Assembly (NCBI GenBank): GCA_051881435.1
Contig: JBJEPW010000043.1
Span: 14,173 to 78,172 of the forward strand
Reading direction: 5' to 3'
Origin: Fimenecus sp051881435
GTDB lineage: Bacteria > Bacillota > Clostridia > Oscillospirales > Acutalibacteraceae
Length of the DNA stretch: 64,000 nt
Shown here one piece after another: positions 18,061 to 26,751 of the stretch. A model generated the notes under the pieces. It worked only from the letters and a program-made list of their open reading frames with translations. It searched no databases and was not told where the DNA came from. The position numbers were made by a program, and so were the translations under genes. Within the stretch, counting starts at the first letter, position 1; each line of letters opens with the position of its first letter.

Positions 18061-18732
18061 ATGTACCGAATACTGATTGTTGAGGACGATCCCGGGATAG
18101 CCGCCGCTGTATGTGAGCAAGCACAAATGTGGCAGCTTGAAGTGCGGTGTGTTACAGATTTTCGCAATGTTTTGGCGGATTTTTCTGAATTTCAGCCTCA
18201 CATAGTTCTTATGGACATTACACTCCCCTTTTTCAACGGTTATTATTGGTGCGGAGAAATACGGAAGACATCAACTGTTCCCATAATTTTCATTTCCTCG
18301 GCTTCGGATAATATGAACATAGTTATGGCGGTAAATATGGGCGCTGACGATTTTATTGCAAAACCGTTTAATCAAAGCGTCCTTATGGCGAAAATAACGG
18401 CAATGCTGCGGCGTACATATGACTTTGCCTCAGCCGCACCTCTGCTTGAACACCGTGAGGCAATATTAAATACGGGCGACAACACGCTGACTTATAACGG
18501 AGAAAAAATACCCCTTACAAAAAACGAATACCGTATTCTGCTTTGTCTTATGGAAAACAAGGGTAAAACCGTAAGCCGCGAGAAACTTATGGAACGGCTT
18601 TGGGAAACAGATTCCTTTGTAGATGAAAACACGCTTACGGTAAATATCAACCGTTTAAGGAAAAAGCTTGACGCCGCAGGGCTTGACGGCTTTATTAAGA
18701 CTAAATTCGGATTAGGCTATATTGTTGAATAA
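18061..18732 (+). CDS. OmpR-family response regulator, BceR-like
   Basis: A 223-residue two-domain regulator: a receiver (about 1-120) with the acidic pair EDD, the phosphoacceptor in VLMDITLP and the lysine in FIAKPFN, then a winged-helix DNA-binding domain ending KTKFGLGYIVE. The receiver sequence and the downstream kinase and ABC genes match Bce-type antimicrobial peptide sensing modules. AGGAGG precedes the ATG. An extended -10 (TGCTACAAT) lies about 30 bases upstream. Expected to activate the ABC transporter genes downstream on cell-envelope stress. Confidence 0.88.
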   Translation: MYRILIVEDDPGIAAAVCEQAQMWQLEVRCVTDFRNVLADFSEFQPHIVLMDITLPFFNGYYWCGEIRKTSTVPIIFISSASDNMNIVMAVNMGADDFIAKPFNQSVLMAKITAMLRRTYDFASAAPLLEHREAILNTGDNTLTYNGEKIPLTKNEYRILLCLMENKGKTVSREKLMERLWETDSFVDENTLTVNINRLRKKLDAAGLDGFIKTKFGLGYIVE

Positions 18733-18754
18733 ATAAAAAAGGAACTTATTTTCT

Positions 18755-19741
18755 ATGAAAATGTTTGGGTTATATTTAAAACAACGGTGGGGCGTGTTTT
18801 GCGCTTTCATACTGTTTTTTATCACTTTTCTTATTACCTTCTATTTATATCACCTGCCTGTGAAAGCAGTTATTTATCCTTTTCTGCTATGCATAATTGC
18901 GGGAACAATAATGATAATTGCGGATTTCATCAGGGTGCGCAAAAAGCACATATCACTTTCAAAGCTTAAAGGCGTATCGGCTCCGCTAATTTCCGAATTG
19001 CCTAAATCCCATCTCATTGAATGCCGCGATTATCAGGATATTATACGGTCTCTCAAAGAGCAACAAAGAGATTTACAAACCGAAATGACCAAAGGCTACA
19101 ACGAAACTGTGGAATACTACACCGTGTGGGCACACCAGATAAAAATGCCCATTGCGGCAATGAAGCTTAATTTACAAAACGAAGATACTCCTCTTTCACG
19201 CCGCCTTTCCTCGGACCTTTTCAGAATTGAGCAGTATGTTGAAATGGCGCTCACCTTTTTGCGCCTCAGTTCACCCTCAACAGACTATGTATTTAAAGAA
19301 TACGATTTGGATTCTGTTATAAAACAGGCTGTCCGCAAATTTTCAGGAGAATTTATCAACAGAAAAATATCCCTTGATTACAAGCCGATTTCTACATCGG
19401 TTATTACCGATGAAAAATGGTTGTCTTTCTGTTTGGAACAAATTGTTTCAAACGCACTGAAATATACACGTGAAGGCTCTGTAAAAATCTATCTTGAAAC
19501 TCCCAAGACGCTGTGCATTGAGGACACGGGAATAGGCATTGCGCCCGAGGATTTGCCGAGAGTTTTTGAAAAAGGTTATACGGGCTATAACGGCAGAACC
19601 GATAAATCGGCAAGCGGAATAGGGCTTTATCTGTGCAGAAGCATTTTAGAACGGCTGGGGCACAAGATTGCCGCTTCCTCTGTTGTGGGGCAAGGCACGG
19701 TAATACGCATCAATCTTGAACAGTATAATATAAAAGAGTAA
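18755..19741 (+). CDS. Intramembrane-sensing histidine kinase, BceS-like
   Basis: A 328-residue kinase with two N-terminal membrane helices (about 12-32 and 36-58) separated by only a few external residues, the topology of kinases that sense through their partner ABC transporter. The phosphoacceptor region is VWAHQIKMPIAAMKL, and the ATPase domain has the N box (EQIVSNALKYT), DTGIGI and GIGLYLCRSI. It follows the response regulator by 22 bases. The ligand is probably an envelope-active peptide, by analogy with BceS. Confidence 0.88.
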   Translation: MKMFGLYLKQRWGVFCAFILFFITFLITFYLYHLPVKAVIYPFLLCIIAGTIMIIADFIRVRKKHISLSKLKGVSAPLISELPKSHLIECRDYQDIIRSLKEQQRDLQTEMTKGYNETVEYYTVWAHQIKMPIAAMKLNLQNEDTPLSRRLSSDLFRIEQYVEMALTFLRLSSPSTDYVFKEYDLDSVIKQAVRKFSGEFINRKISLDYKPISTSVITDEKWLSFCLEQIVSNALKYTREGSVKIYLETPKTLCIEDTGIGIAPEDLPRVFEKGYTGYNGRTDKSASGIGLYLCRSILERLGHKIAASSVVGQGTVIRINLEQYNIKE

Positions 19742-19780
19742 TTCTTACAAAAATGTAAGAATCGGGGCGGAAAATGTAAG
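19741..19780 (+). promoter_or_regulatory. Candidate response-regulator binding site upstream of the ABC genes
   Basis: A 22-base inverted repeat ATTCTTACA-AAAA-TGTAAGAAT (19741-19762) starts at the last base of the kinase stop codon. The half site AAATGTAAG (19751-19759) recurs at 19772-19780, exactly 21 bases or two helical turns later, just upstream of the -35 box. It has no T-run, so it is less likely a terminator. I infer an operator for the adjacent OmpR-type regulator. Confidence 0.5.
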
Positions 19781-19789
19781 CCGATTCGA

Positions 19790-19818
19790 TTGGCTGTTTT
19801 TTCCGCCTTTGCTATAAT
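19790..19818 (+). promoter_or_regulatory. Promoter of the BceAB-like genes
   Basis: TTGGCT (19790-19795), a 17-base spacer and TATAAT (19813-19818), the latter preceded by TGC as an extended -10. The weak -35 box suits activator-dependent transcription. Confidence 0.65.
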
Positions 19819-19887
19819 CGAAGCAAGACAGAGGAAGTGCGATTTTTGCAGTTTACCTGTTTAATACGAAATATCGGAGGAATATTT

Positions 19888-20652
19888 ATGAGTATTCTTG
19901 AGGTCAAAGGGCTTCAAAAAACCTATACTTCACGCCTGGGCGGTAACAAGGTTGAAGCGCTCAAAAATGTAAATTTTACCGTGGAAAAAGGTGAATATGT
20001 TGCAATAATGGGAGAGTCCGGCTCCGGCAAAACAACTCTGCTCAACATTTTAGCCGCACTTGATAAACCCACAGGCGGCACGGTTATCCTTGACGGTAAA
20101 GATTTATCGAAAATAAAGGAGTCGGCACAAGCCGCATTCCGCCGCGACAATTTAGGCTTTGTTTTTCAGGATTTTAACCTGCTTGATACTTTTTCCCTTG
20201 AAGATAATATATATCTTCCCCTTGTTCTTGCAGGAACATCTTATGACGAAATGCGTTCGCGCCTTGAACCCATTGCAAAAAGATTAGGAATAACGGACTT
20301 GTTGAAAAAATATCCTTATGAGGTTTCAGGCGGACAAAAACAGCGTGCCGCCGTTGCCCGTGCGCTTATTACGAGCCCCAAGCTTATTCTTGCAGACGAG
20401 CCGACGGGTGCTCTTGATTCAAAATCCACGGACGAGCTTTTAACCCTTTTTGAAAAAATCAACGACAACGGACAAACAATCCTTATGGTTACTCACTCGG
20501 TTAAGGCGGCGAGCCATGCAAGCCGTGTTCTGTTTATCAAGGACGGAGAGGTTTTCCACCAGCTCTACCGAGGCAACAATACCGACAGCACCTTATACAG
20601 ACAGATTTCAGACACTCTTACTCTCCTTGCGACAGGCGGTGAGTCCGTATGA
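19888..20652 (+). CDS. ABC transporter ATP-binding protein, BceA-like
   Basis: A 254-residue ATPase with Walker A GESGSGKTT, Q-loop VFQDFNLLD, signature VSGGQKQRAAVARAL, Walker B LILADEPTGALDS and H-loop MVTHSVKAA. This is the MacB/LolD-like subgroup that pairs with FtsX-type permeases. I start at MSILEVKGL because CGGAGG lies upstream; the 17 upstream in-frame codons follow the promoter but have no ribosome site. It overlaps the permease start by 4 bases. The predicted role is peptide antibiotic resistance and signalling with the kinase, not simple import. Confidence 0.92.
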   Translation: MSILEVKGLQKTYTSRLGGNKVEALKNVNFTVEKGEYVAIMGESGSGKTTLLNILAALDKPTGGTVILDGKDLSKIKESAQAAFRRDNLGFVFQDFNLLDTFSLEDNIYLPLVLAGTSYDEMRSRLEPIAKRLGITDLLKKYPYEVSGGQKQRAAVARALITSPKLILADEPTGALDSKSTDELLTLFEKINDNGQTILMVTHSVKAASHASRVLFIKDGEVFHQLYRGNNTDSTLYRQISDTLTLLATGGESV

Positions 20653-22688
20653 AATTCAGCTTTTATCCCAAGCTTGCATTAAGCAGTATCAGAAAAAATA
20701 AAAAGCTTTATCTGCCCTATATTCTAACCTGTATCGGAATGGTGGCGATGTATTATATCATTGTTTATTTGCAGTATTCCGATATATTGTCATATATGCC
20801 GAAAACCTTCACGCTGAGAGAGATGTTCAATCTCGGCAGTTGGGTAATTGCAATTTTTGCCTTAATTTTTCTCTTTTATACCAACTCTTTCCTTATACGC
20901 AGGCGAAAAAAAGAATTCGGACTTTACAACATTCTTGGAATGGGTAAAAAGAATATATGTTTTCTTGTTCTCTGCGAAACAGTTATAACGGGAATAATCG
21001 CTTTGGCGGGTGGACTGCTTGCAGGCGTTTTGTTTTCAAAGCTTGCCGAGCTGGTTCTTGTAAACATTATAAAAGGTAACATATCTTACAGTCTTTCCGT
21101 TTCACCATATGCCTTTTTATCAACTGCTGCGGTTTTCTGTGCCGTGTTCTTTTTGCTTTTTCTCAATACGGTATTTCAACTGCGCCATTCAAACGCTATT
21201 TCCCTGCTGCGCAGTGAAAATGTAGGTGAAAAGCCGCCGAAAGGTAATTGGATTTTAGCCCTTATCGGTTTTGTGCTGCTTTCTGCCGCATATTATCTTG
21301 CAATCACAATTAAAAACCCCGTTTCTGCGCTTACAATCTTCTTTGGGGCGGTTATAATGGTAATTGTCGGCACATATTTCCTGTTTATTTCAGGCTCCGT
21401 TACATTGTGCCGTGCTTTACAGAAAAACAAAAGATACTATTACAAGCCTCAGCACTTTGTATCGGTGTCATCTATGGCATACCGTATGAAGCGTAACGGT
21501 GCAGGACTTGCCTCCATTTGCATACTGGCAACAATGGTGCTTGTTATGCTTTCCTCCTCGGCAAGTCTGTATTTCGGCGAAGAATCGTCATTAAGTGCAA
21601 CCTACCCGAAAGAAATAAATGTTACCGCAAGTTTTTTAACCCCTGACGATATGTCTGACGAAAATATTGCTGCCCTGCGTGACAGCATAAAGGAAATCAA
21701 TAAAAAATACAATGTTACTGAATCAAATCTTATTGATTTTTCTTCCGTTAATGTGGCGGGAGTTATGGAAAACGGTAATTTTCAGCCCGATGTAAACGCA
21801 TACAGCAACGCTTCTTTTGACGTTTACGAGAGAATATATAATTTAACTATTGTTTCTCTCAGCGATTATAACCGCATTACAGGAAAAAGGGAAATACTTA
21901 ACGACAATGAAATTTTGGTGTATACAGATAACAAAAATTTCCGGGAACAAAAGCTTAACCTTGACGGTGAAAACATACTGACGGTTAAAGAATATGTGGA
22001 CTGTCCCTATTTCAAAACGCAGATAAACGATATAGTTTCATCTATTGTTGTTTTTGCACCCGACCCGAGTGCTACGGTTGCAAAACTCAGAGTGCTTTCG
22101 GATTATAACGGACAATCATTGTTATCATCGAATTGGCTTTATAATTTCGATACAAATACAGACGGTAAAAACCAAATCGAACTACGAAAAGAGCTTTACG
22201 AGGTATTAAAACAAAGGCTTGACAACACACCGGAACTCAAAATGATTTCCTGCGAGAGCCGAGAGGAAAACAGAGAGGATTTTTATAACACCTTCGGTGG
22301 GCTGTTCTTTCTCGGTATTATATTGAGCATTGTGTTTATTTTTGCCGCTGTTCTCATAATATACTACAAACAAATCTCCGAGGGTTATGAGGACTGCGCC
22401 CGATTTGACATTATGCAAAAGGTGGGAATAACTAAAGAAGGCATACGCAAAAGCATAAATTCACAGCTTTTAACCGTATTTTTTATGCCGCTTCTCTTCG
22501 CCGGTATGCACCTTGCTTTTGCTTTCCCCATCATCAGCAGGCTGTTAAAGCTTTTCCATCTTGACAACATTATGTTGTTTGCGGCGTCTTCAATCACAGC
22601 GTTTCTCGTATTTGCCCTGCTCTATGCGCTGGTTTATAAAATAACCTCCAACGCATATTACAAAATTGTAAGCCGGGCAAAAAAATAG
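20649..22688 (+). CDS. FtsX-type ABC permease, BceB-like
   Basis: A 679-residue permease with about ten membrane helices and a large extracellular domain between helices seven and eight (about residues 310-540), the BceB layout. It begins MKFSFYPKLALSSIRKNKKL, a typical Bce-type N-terminus, and overlaps the ATPase gene in an ATGA junction. The large external domain is the likely peptide-binding and sensing site. A strong terminator follows. Specificity cannot be read from sequence. Confidence 0.9.
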   Translation: MKFSFYPKLALSSIRKNKKLYLPYILTCIGMVAMYYIIVYLQYSDILSYMPKTFTLREMFNLGSWVIAIFALIFLFYTNSFLIRRRKKEFGLYNILGMGKKNICFLVLCETVITGIIALAGGLLAGVLFSKLAELVLVNIIKGNISYSLSVSPYAFLSTAAVFCAVFFLLFLNTVFQLRHSNAISLLRSENVGEKPPKGNWILALIGFVLLSAAYYLAITIKNPVSALTIFFGAVIMVIVGTYFLFISGSVTLCRALQKNKRYYYKPQHFVSVSSMAYRMKRNGAGLASICILATMVLVMLSSSASLYFGEESSLSATYPKEINVTASFLTPDDMSDENIAALRDSIKEINKKYNVTESNLIDFSSVNVAGVMENGNFQPDVNAYSNASFDVYERIYNLTIVSLSDYNRITGKREILNDNEILVYTDNKNFREQKLNLDGENILTVKEYVDCPYFKTQINDIVSSIVVFAPDPSATVAKLRVLSDYNGQSLLSSNWLYNFDTNTDGKNQIELRKELYEVLKQRLDNTPELKMISCESREENREDFYNTFGGLFFLGIILSIVFIFAAVLIIYYKQISEGYEDCARFDIMQKVGITKEGIRKSINSQLLTVFFMPLLFAGMHLAFAFPIISRLLKLFHLDNIMLFAASSITAFLVFALLYALVYKITSNAYYKIVSRAKK

Positions 22689-22701
22689 ACAAGAACAAAA
22701 G

Positions 22702-22727
22702 CAACCGTCTTTGACGGTTGTTTTTTT
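22702..22727 (+). terminator. Terminator of the Bce-like module
   Basis: Stem CAACCGTC/GACGGTTG with a TTT loop and a run of seven T, 13 bases after the permease stop. Confidence 0.9.
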
Positions 22728-22841
22728 ACCTTGTATACTGATATTGTTGCTACTCCACGCTCAGTGGACTCATTTCTAACCGCCGTAGGTTGTATTTTAT
22801 CCCCGAAAATGATATATTAAATAAAGAAAAGGGGGATTATT

Positions 22842-23669
22842 ATGAACAATGCAATGATTGGTCAATTTATTTCTGCGAAAAGAAAATCGTTGGGAATGAC
22901 TCAACAAGAATTGGCGGAAAAACTGCAAATAACAAATAAAGCGGTTTCAAAATGGGAAACAGGCGACGGTTTGCCCGACATTCAGTTGTTAAAGCCTTTA
23001 TCGGAAGTATTGGGCGTTACCGTTGACGAGATTTTGAACGGTGAAGAAACAGAAACGGTAAAGCCCGAACCCACAGTAACGAATATAAATATGTTTGTAC
23101 CTGCAAGTGTGGTAATCGTTTGCGTATTGGCATGTACATTTGCCGTTCGCTATGCCATGAATTGCTTAATTTCAATTTTTCAATACGCAATTATTGACGG
23201 TTTCAACGAACTGTCAGGGGGTACCATTCAACGCATGCTTATCTCCTTGGGATTTTTTGCTTATTGGATTATAATTTCTGCCATATTTATGTGCCGCACT
23301 CTCAAAATATTCGATTATGAAGTGAAAATTGAGAAGCCGTTGACAATTATTGCTTTTGTATCGGGATTTGTAATGTTTGTTGCACAACAAATAGACCTTT
23401 CTCCTATTAACTACGGTATGTTTATGTTTTCTTTTGCATTGCTTTTAGGCACTTTCCACGGTTACAGATTGCCGCACAAGCTTTTCTTCGGATTTACCCT
23501 GCTTTTCACTTGCGTTAACGGTATTGCCGGAATAGTAGATTGCTTTGGTGATAAAACACATGACCAAATGTATATTTTTATTTATAGATTTGTTTCCGCT
23601 CTGATTTTCTATATTGCTTATGAATTGCTTGAAAGTTTCAGCAGTGAATATGAGGGATATGAAGAATAG
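22842..23669 (+). CDS. XRE-family regulator with C-terminal membrane domain
   Basis: A 275-residue protein with a Cro/C1-type helix-turn-helix (about 6-62, including GMTQQELAEKLQITNKAVSKWE) fused to a domain with about six membrane helices (about 85-265). The N-terminus is the pattern of Clostridia regulators that respond to envelope signals. GGGGG lies six bases before the ATG. It is a single gene after the Bce-like module; whether it controls that module is unknown. The membrane half has no recognisable enzyme motif. Confidence 0.82.
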   Translation: MNNAMIGQFISAKRKSLGMTQQELAEKLQITNKAVSKWETGDGLPDIQLLKPLSEVLGVTVDEILNGEETETVKPEPTVTNINMFVPASVVIVCVLACTFAVRYAMNCLISIFQYAIIDGFNELSGGTIQRMLISLGFFAYWIIISAIFMCRTLKIFDYEVKIEKPLTIIAFVSGFVMFVAQQIDLSPINYGMFMFSFALLLGTFHGYRLPHKLFFGFTLLFTCVNGIAGIVDCFGDKTHDQMYIFIYRFVSALIFYIAYELLESFSSEYEGYEE

Positions 23670-23689
23670 AGTTCATCTATAACAGAAAA

Positions 23690-23720
23690 ACAGCCTGACA
23701 GGTTTACCCCGTCAGGCTGT
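23690..23720 (-). terminator. Terminator shared by the XRE gene and PEP carboxykinase
   Basis: Arms ACAGCCTGAC and GTCAGGCTGT around an 11-base loop. On the minus strand it ends in TTTTTCTG, making it the terminator of the PEP carboxykinase gene; the plus-strand tail is weaker. Confidence 0.85.
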
Positions 23721-23740
23721 AATTTATGCTTTAAACTTAA

Positions 23741-25528
23741 TTATTTAAGGTTTGCTTTGAGGGTTTCGAGTTCTGCTTTGAGTGTTTCGGGAAGCTTATC
23801 GCCGAACTTTGCATAGAACTCCTCGATTCCCTCTGCCTCTGCTGCCCAAAGGTCCTTATCAACATCAAGGATGCTTTCAAGGGATTCAAGGGTTACCTCG
23901 TCTTCGATACCTTCAAGGTTGATATCCTTCGCATAGGGAAGATAACCGATTGCTGTTTCCTGTGCGTCAACCTCGCCGTCGCAACGCTTGATAATCCATT
24001 CAAGAACACGAAGGTTATCGCCGAATCCGGGCCACATAAAGTTGCCCTCATCGTCTTTTCTGAACCAGTTAACATTGAAGATTTTGGGAGCCTTATCAGG
24101 ATCAAGCGTCTTACCGATGTCAATCCAGTGCTGCCAATAGTCACCCATATTATATCCGCAGAAGGGAAGCATTGCCATAGGATCGCGGCGAACAACGCCT
24201 ACTGCACCTGCGGCTGCGGCTGTTGTCTCGGAAGCCATGATTGAACCTACGAATACGCCGTGGTTCCAGTCTCTTGACTGATATACAAGGGGAGCAAGCT
24301 TAGCGCGGCGGCCACCGAATACGAATGCGCTGATGGGAACACCTGCGGGATTCTCAAACTCGGAGCTGATGCAGGGGCAGTTTACAGCGGGAGCTGTGAA
24401 ACGGCTGTTGGGATGAGCAAGATTTTTGCCCTCTGCCTTCCACTCTACGCCGTTTGTCTTGATTCCTGTCCACTCCTCGGCATTAACGGGAGGATTCTTG
24501 TCGAGACCTTCCCACCAAACGGTGTTGTCGTCAAGATTTCTTGCAACGTTTGTAAAGATTGTGCCCTTCTTTGTAGAAGCAAGAGCGTTGGGGTTTGATT
24601 TAACGTTTGTTCCGGGAGCAACGCCGAAGAAGCCGTTTTCGGGGTTGATAGCGTAAAGTCTGCCGTCCTCACCCTTGCGGATCCAGGAGATATCGTCGCC
24701 TACGCACCAAACCTTATAACCCTTTGCTCTGTATCCCTCGGGGGGAATAAGCATAGCAAGGTTTGTCTTACCGCAAGCTGAGGGGAATGCGGCACAGATA
24801 TATTTAACCTCGCCCTTGGGATTTTCGATACCTAAGATGAGCATATGCTCTGCCTGCCAGCCCTCGTTCTTACCCTGATAGGAAGCAATACGAAGAGCAA
24901 AGCACTTTTTACCGAGAAGAACGTTTCCGCCGTAAGCTGAGTTAACTGAAATGATTGTGTTATCCTCGGGGAACTGGCAAATCCATCTCTTTTCGGGGTC
25001 AACATCGCATTTGCAGTGAAGTCCGCGAACCCAGTCGTTGCTGTCGCCGAGAACATCCATAACCTTTTTGCCAACACGGGTCATAATAGCCATATTGAGA
25101 ACAACATAGATTGAATCTGTAAGCTCAATGCCGATTTTTGCCAAAGGTGAGCCGACAGGTCCCATTGAATAGGGAATTACATACATTGTTCTGCCCTTAT
25201 ATGAGTCACGGGCAATATCATAAAGCATTTCATATGCCTTTTCGGGGTCCATCCAATGGTTTGTGGGGCCTGCATCCTCTTCCTTCTTTGAGCAGATAAG
25301 AGTTCTGTCCTCAACGCGGGCAACATCGTTGGGCTTTGTTCTGTGATAATAGCAGCCGGGGAGAAGCTCCTCATTGAGCTTTACCATTTCGCCTGTTTCG
25401 CAAGCCTCTTTACGGAGAGCTTCGAGCTGCTCCTCTGAGCCGTCAATCCAGACAACTTTGTCAGGCTTTACGAGTTCGATTTTCTCGTCGATCCAATCAA
25501 GGATACTCTTGTTCTGTGTGAGTGCCAT
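23741..25528 (-). CDS. pckG: Phosphoenolpyruvate carboxykinase, GTP-dependent type
   Basis: Interconverts oxaloacetate and phosphoenolpyruvate with GTP/GDP. The 595-residue length and the P-loop segment FPSACGKTNLAML, with its reactive cysteine, mark the GTP type, not the ATP type common in bacteria. Other family stretches are HCKCDVDPEKRW, RIASYQGKNEGWQAEHML and VNWFRKDDEGNFMWPGFGDN. In gut anaerobes the enzyme often runs in the carboxylating direction, which I infer but cannot show. It is a single-gene unit with an AGGAG site before the ATG. Codon use looks highly optimised compared with its neighbours, suggesting strong expression. Confidence 0.95.
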   Translation of the reverse strand: MALTQNKSILDWIDEKIELVKPDKVVWIDGSEEQLEALRKEACETGEMVKLNEELLPGCYYHRTKPNDVARVEDRTLICSKKEEDAGPTNHWMDPEKAYEMLYDIARDSYKGRTMYVIPYSMGPVGSPLAKIGIELTDSIYVVLNMAIMTRVGKKVMDVLGDSNDWVRGLHCKCDVDPEKRWICQFPEDNTIISVNSAYGGNVLLGKKCFALRIASYQGKNEGWQAEHMLILGIENPKGEVKYICAAFPSACGKTNLAMLIPPEGYRAKGYKVWCVGDDISWIRKGEDGRLYAINPENGFFGVAPGTNVKSNPNALASTKKGTIFTNVARNLDDNTVWWEGLDKNPPVNAEEWTGIKTNGVEWKAEGKNLAHPNSRFTAPAVNCPCISSEFENPAGVPISAFVFGGRRAKLAPLVYQSRDWNHGVFVGSIMASETTAAAAGAVGVVRRDPMAMLPFCGYNMGDYWQHWIDIGKTLDPDKAPKIFNVNWFRKDDEGNFMWPGFGDNLRVLEWIIKRCDGEVDAQETAIGYLPYAKDINLEGIEDEVTLESLESILDVDKDLWAAEAEGIEEFYAKFGDKLPETLKAELETLKANLK

Positions 25529-25637
25529 AATTACTTACTCCTTTATATAATTTCGGAAAACCGAAAAAATTTACTTTCTCCGCATCTTAATGCGTTTTGA
25601 ATAATTATATATCAAATCCTGCAAATATTCAATAGTT

Positions 25638-25658
25638 AAATTGTTAACAATTTGTCAA
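25638..25658 (-). promoter_or_regulatory. Candidate -35 box and palindromic operator upstream of pckG
   Basis: A perfect 16-base palindrome AAATTGTT-AACAATTT (25638-25653) abuts TTGACA (25653-25658, minus strand), so the palindrome would fill the spacer of a promoter. The -10 box at the expected spacing is poor. The arrangement suggests repression by a dimeric regulator; its identity is unknown. Confidence 0.45.
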
Positions 25659-25706
25659 TTTATTGTTGCTTTTTTACGCAAATATTAGATATATTAACAA
25701 ACGCCG

Positions 25707-26726
25707 TTAAAAATCGGGGCTTTCGGCAATATCCGCCGTGGCTTTTGCGTTTAAAGATAAATGAGCGAACCGCCGTTTTAAAAATTCATAATACCCCTGC
25801 GCTCCCACCATTGCGCCGTTATCTCCGCAAAGGGATAAATCTGGCAGGAAAAGGTGCCAGCCGTGTGCTTTTGCTTCATCTTCCATTCTTGCACGGAGCA
25901 CGGAGTTTGCCGACACTCCCCCTGCAAGGACAAGTGTTTTTTCGCCGTACTGCTCCATTGCCTTTACGGTGTTTTCCGCAAGTGAATTTACAACGGCATT
26001 AATAAATGATGCGCCAACATCGGCAGTATTAAGCTCCTCGCCCTTTTGCTCTGCGTTATGCACAAGGTTTATAACCGAGGTTTTAAGCCCGGAAAAACTG
26101 AAATCCAGCGGACTGCCCTCTACATGGGGACGGGGGAATTTATATTTTGTATTATCCCCGTTTTTTGATATTTTATCAAGATTCACTCCGCCGGGGTAAG
26201 GAAGTCCCAGCGTTCTTGCCGCCTTATCCATTGCCTCGCCTGCCGCATCGTCACGGGTTCTGCCCACCACCTCAAAATCCGTATAATCACGGACCTTGCA
26301 CAAAAGAGTGTTGCCGCCCGACACAACAAGGCACATAAAGGGCGGTTTTAAATCCTTATGTGTTATATAATTTGCCGCTATGTGTGAGCGCAAGTGATGA
26401 ACAGGCACAAGTGGCTTACCTGAGGCTAATGACAACCCCTTTGCGTAATTCACCCCCACAAGCAGTGCGCCGATAAGGCCGGGGGCATATGTAACCGCAA
26501 TTGCATCAACATCATTTATTGTGCAGTTTGCATCCTGTAAGGCTTTTTCCACAACGGCGGAAATATTTTCGGTATGAAGTCTTGATGCAATTTCAGGCAC
26601 GACTCCCCCGAATATTTTGTGCTTTTCTATCTGCGTTGAAACAACATTTGACAGGACGGTGCGTCCGTTTTCAACAACAGCCGCCGCCGTTTCATCACAA
26701 GAGCTTTCAATTGCAAGAATTTTCAT
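25707..26726 (-). CDS. tsaD: tRNA N6-threonylcarbamoyladenosine synthase subunit TsaD
   Basis: A 339-residue ASKHA-fold enzyme that transfers threonylcarbamoyl to A37 of ANN-decoding tRNAs. It starts MKILAIESSCDETAAAVVE, has the metal-binding HHLRSH (HxxxH) motif, VVSGGNTLL, and a C-terminal CGDNGAMVG with the conserved aspartate. It is the last gene of a polA - phosphatase/RimI - tsaD run. TsaD and RimI are neighbours in many bacteria, which supports the RimI call. Confidence 0.96.
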   Translation of the reverse strand: MKILAIESSCDETAAAVVENGRTVLSNVVSTQIEKHKIFGGVVPEIASRLHTENISAVVEKALQDANCTINDVDAIAVTYAPGLIGALLVGVNYAKGLSLASGKPLVPVHHLRSHIAANYITHKDLKPPFMCLVVSGGNTLLCKVRDYTDFEVVGRTRDDAAGEAMDKAARTLGLPYPGGVNLDKISKNGDNTKYKFPRPHVEGSPLDFSFSGLKTSVINLVHNAEQKGEELNTADVGASFINAVVNSLAENTVKAMEQYGEKTLVLAGGVSANSVLRARMEDEAKAHGWHLFLPDLSLCGDNGAMVGAQGYYEFLKRRFAHLSLNAKATADIAESPDF

Positions 26727-26751
26727 ATCATCTTTCCTTCAAATACAATTA

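Noticed and set aside
25638..25653. Rex redox-regulator site upstream of pckG
   Set aside because: Rex sites have two half sites such as TTGTGAA separated by about four bases; this palindrome has its halves fused, so I list it only as an operator of unknown regulator.
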